The notes under the pieces are model-generated. The model was not told the DNA's origin, did no database searches, and was given only the letters and a program-made list of their open reading frames with translations. Position numbers and translations under genes: made by a program. Below, one piece after another: positions 62,906-64,000 of a DNA stretch of 64,000 nt. Position 1 is the first letter of the stretch, and the number at the start of each line of letters is the position of its first letter. Source of the stretch: Sorghum bicolor (Eukaryota; Streptophyta; Magnoliopsida; Poales; Poaceae); assembly GCF_000003195.3 (NCBI RefSeq), contig NC_012873.2, positions 5,975,894 to 6,039,893 on the forward strand, given 5' to 3'.

Positions 62906-64000
62906 CTAGGCCTCCTGCTTCCTGTAGAAGATGTTGAGCGCATCGCTGTACAGGGCCACAGAATTGGACACCACAGCAAGCACAATCATTGTTACCGCCA
63001 AAACCTTGTCACGCTTGGTGGAAACACCATATGGATCCCTATAGAAATAAAGTAAATCAGCAAAAATACTATTAGGTCTTAAACAGCATAACTCAAGTAT
63101 ACCCAAAAAGCAGGGATACATAGTTATATATCACTCGATGAGGATAGCAAGTTACCTGAGTATAATCATGGCAGGAAAGATGAAACCAATAAGCACAGCA
63201 GCTGTGGCGCCAGTGAATTGGAACGCATCCCAGATGCTCGGTACGAAGATAGCAGCAAGATAAATTACAGCAATGAGCGAGATGGTGATAATGGTGAACC
63301 TCTTGTTGTCATGGGAAATGTGCCTTGCGGTGGGAAAGAGTAATCCATCCAGGTTGAGCCTAAGGGCAAAGAAGACTATAGGAAAGACAAGCATGATATG
63401 GACAACATAGCTCACTCTCACTATGTCATTGAAGACAGAGCTGAATGGAATGCGAAGGTCAGAATCGAAATTGGCAAGCACATCAGCCAAGGTAGCCTCG
63501 CCGAAGAGGAGATATGCAAAGAAGCTTGTTGCAATGTAAACACTTGAGCAGAGTCCCAGTGAAGTTTGTACAATTGGTTTAATTTGGGTCTTGTCCTCCA
63601 GCTCATTATCAATGCTGTGAACTGTAAAATCACAAAAAACATACATTTAGTAATACAGAAACAAATGACAAACAGAAAACCAAGTGGACAGTAGGAGGAC
63701 GCACCATTGTAGTGGCAGATGTAGGCAGTGACAAGAACAGGCACAGCTGTAAACAGTTTCCAGACAGAACTAACTCCATCTATCTCAGGAAAGAGTTTGG
63801 GGATCTCCACAGTTCCTTGGATGAGTCTGACAATAGCAACCCCAGCAGTGATTACAACAAAAACCACAGCAAGAGCAACTGATAGTGCAGATGTGTATCT
63901 CAATGAATCTGTGGCCAAAGAAGTAACAGTAAGTAAAGGGGTCCCATAAGTAAAAATGGCATATTTTTGGTCAATGGACAACATGCTTACCCAGACGCTT
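62906..64000 (-). CDS. AVT6-type amino acid transporter (AAAP family), 3' part only
   Basis: The gene runs off the right edge. Exons in transcript order: 64000-63991 (partial, ...AAGCGTCTGG), 63908-63705, 63621-63156, 63038-62906. Junctions are GT-AG with consistent phase (KRL|D, HYN|V, IL|R|D). About 270 C-terminal residues are present: DSLRYTSALSVALAVVFVVI, a luminal loop, LFTAVPVLVTAYICHYNVHS, then LGLCSSVYIATSFFAYLLFG, VVHIMLVFPIVFFALRLNLD, TIITISLIAVIYLAAIFVPS and the end VALYSDALNIFYRKQEA. These match helices 5-11 of the plant AVT6 subfamily, which carries amino acids across the vacuolar or other endomembranes (family knowledge; substrate not readable here). The N-terminal helices and start are outside the window. 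Confidence 0.9.

Noticed and set aside
1..64000. tRNA, rRNA, snoRNA, CRISPR arrays and bacterial regulatory sites
   Set aside because: None seen by eye. CRISPR and operon features are not expected in a plant nuclear genome. A tRNA scan would be decisive but could not be run.

Overview
This is nuclear DNA from a grass, most likely a panicoid such as sorghum. The evidence is GC-rich first exons next to AT-rich introns, many copies of a short MITE family with GGCC(T/C)TTGTTTA termini and TAA-type target duplications, Stowaway MITEs, a CACTA element with the CTCGGCAAAG subterminal repeat, and solo LTRs of grass type. The genus is an inference; no RNA gene, organellar or bacterial sequence was recognised.

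Region 1-31.7 kb is gene-poor. It is a graveyard of transposons: two solo LTRs bounded by perfect 5-bp target duplications (4735-7400, duplication AAGAT; 21487-23390, duplication AATGG), a complete non-autonomous CACTA element (11555-12667, duplication TAA), two 5'-truncated LINE remnants, a decayed Copia polyprotein remnant, a decayed DUF1618-like gene fragment, and many MITEs including one nested inside another. I found no convincing intact protein gene here.

Region 31.7-64 kb is gene-rich. In order: a 16-exon STRUBBELIG-type LRR receptor kinase on + (31794-37443); an intronless lycopene beta-cyclase on - (38296-39774), convergent with it; a PIF/Harbinger-like element carrying GC-rich sequence (40261-41245); a two-exon RGF/GOLVEN/CLEL secreted peptide precursor on - (42836-43312); a six-exon ABHD17/BEM46-type alpha/beta hydrolase on - (46605-51256); a two-exon BLOC-1 subunit 2 gene on - (53780-56568) whose single intron holds a Stowaway MITE and a Pack-MULE; an intronless CC-NBS-LRR resistance-type gene on - (57932-60679); and the 3' part of an AVT6-type amino acid transporter on - that runs off the right edge (62906-64000).

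The genes are independent eukaryotic loci, not an operon. The splice models were built by hand: every junction was checked for GT/AG (one GC/AG) and for reading phase, and each complete model closes in frame on a stop. The most interesting points are the Pack-MULE with a captured, frameshifted TLDc-like fragment, the peptide hormone precursor, the GC-AG intron and catalytic-residue losses in the receptor kinase, a ten-residue Ser/Asp/Arg repeat in the hydrolase tail, the MHD-to-MHG change in the NLR, and hairpin-rich repeats in one solo LTR.
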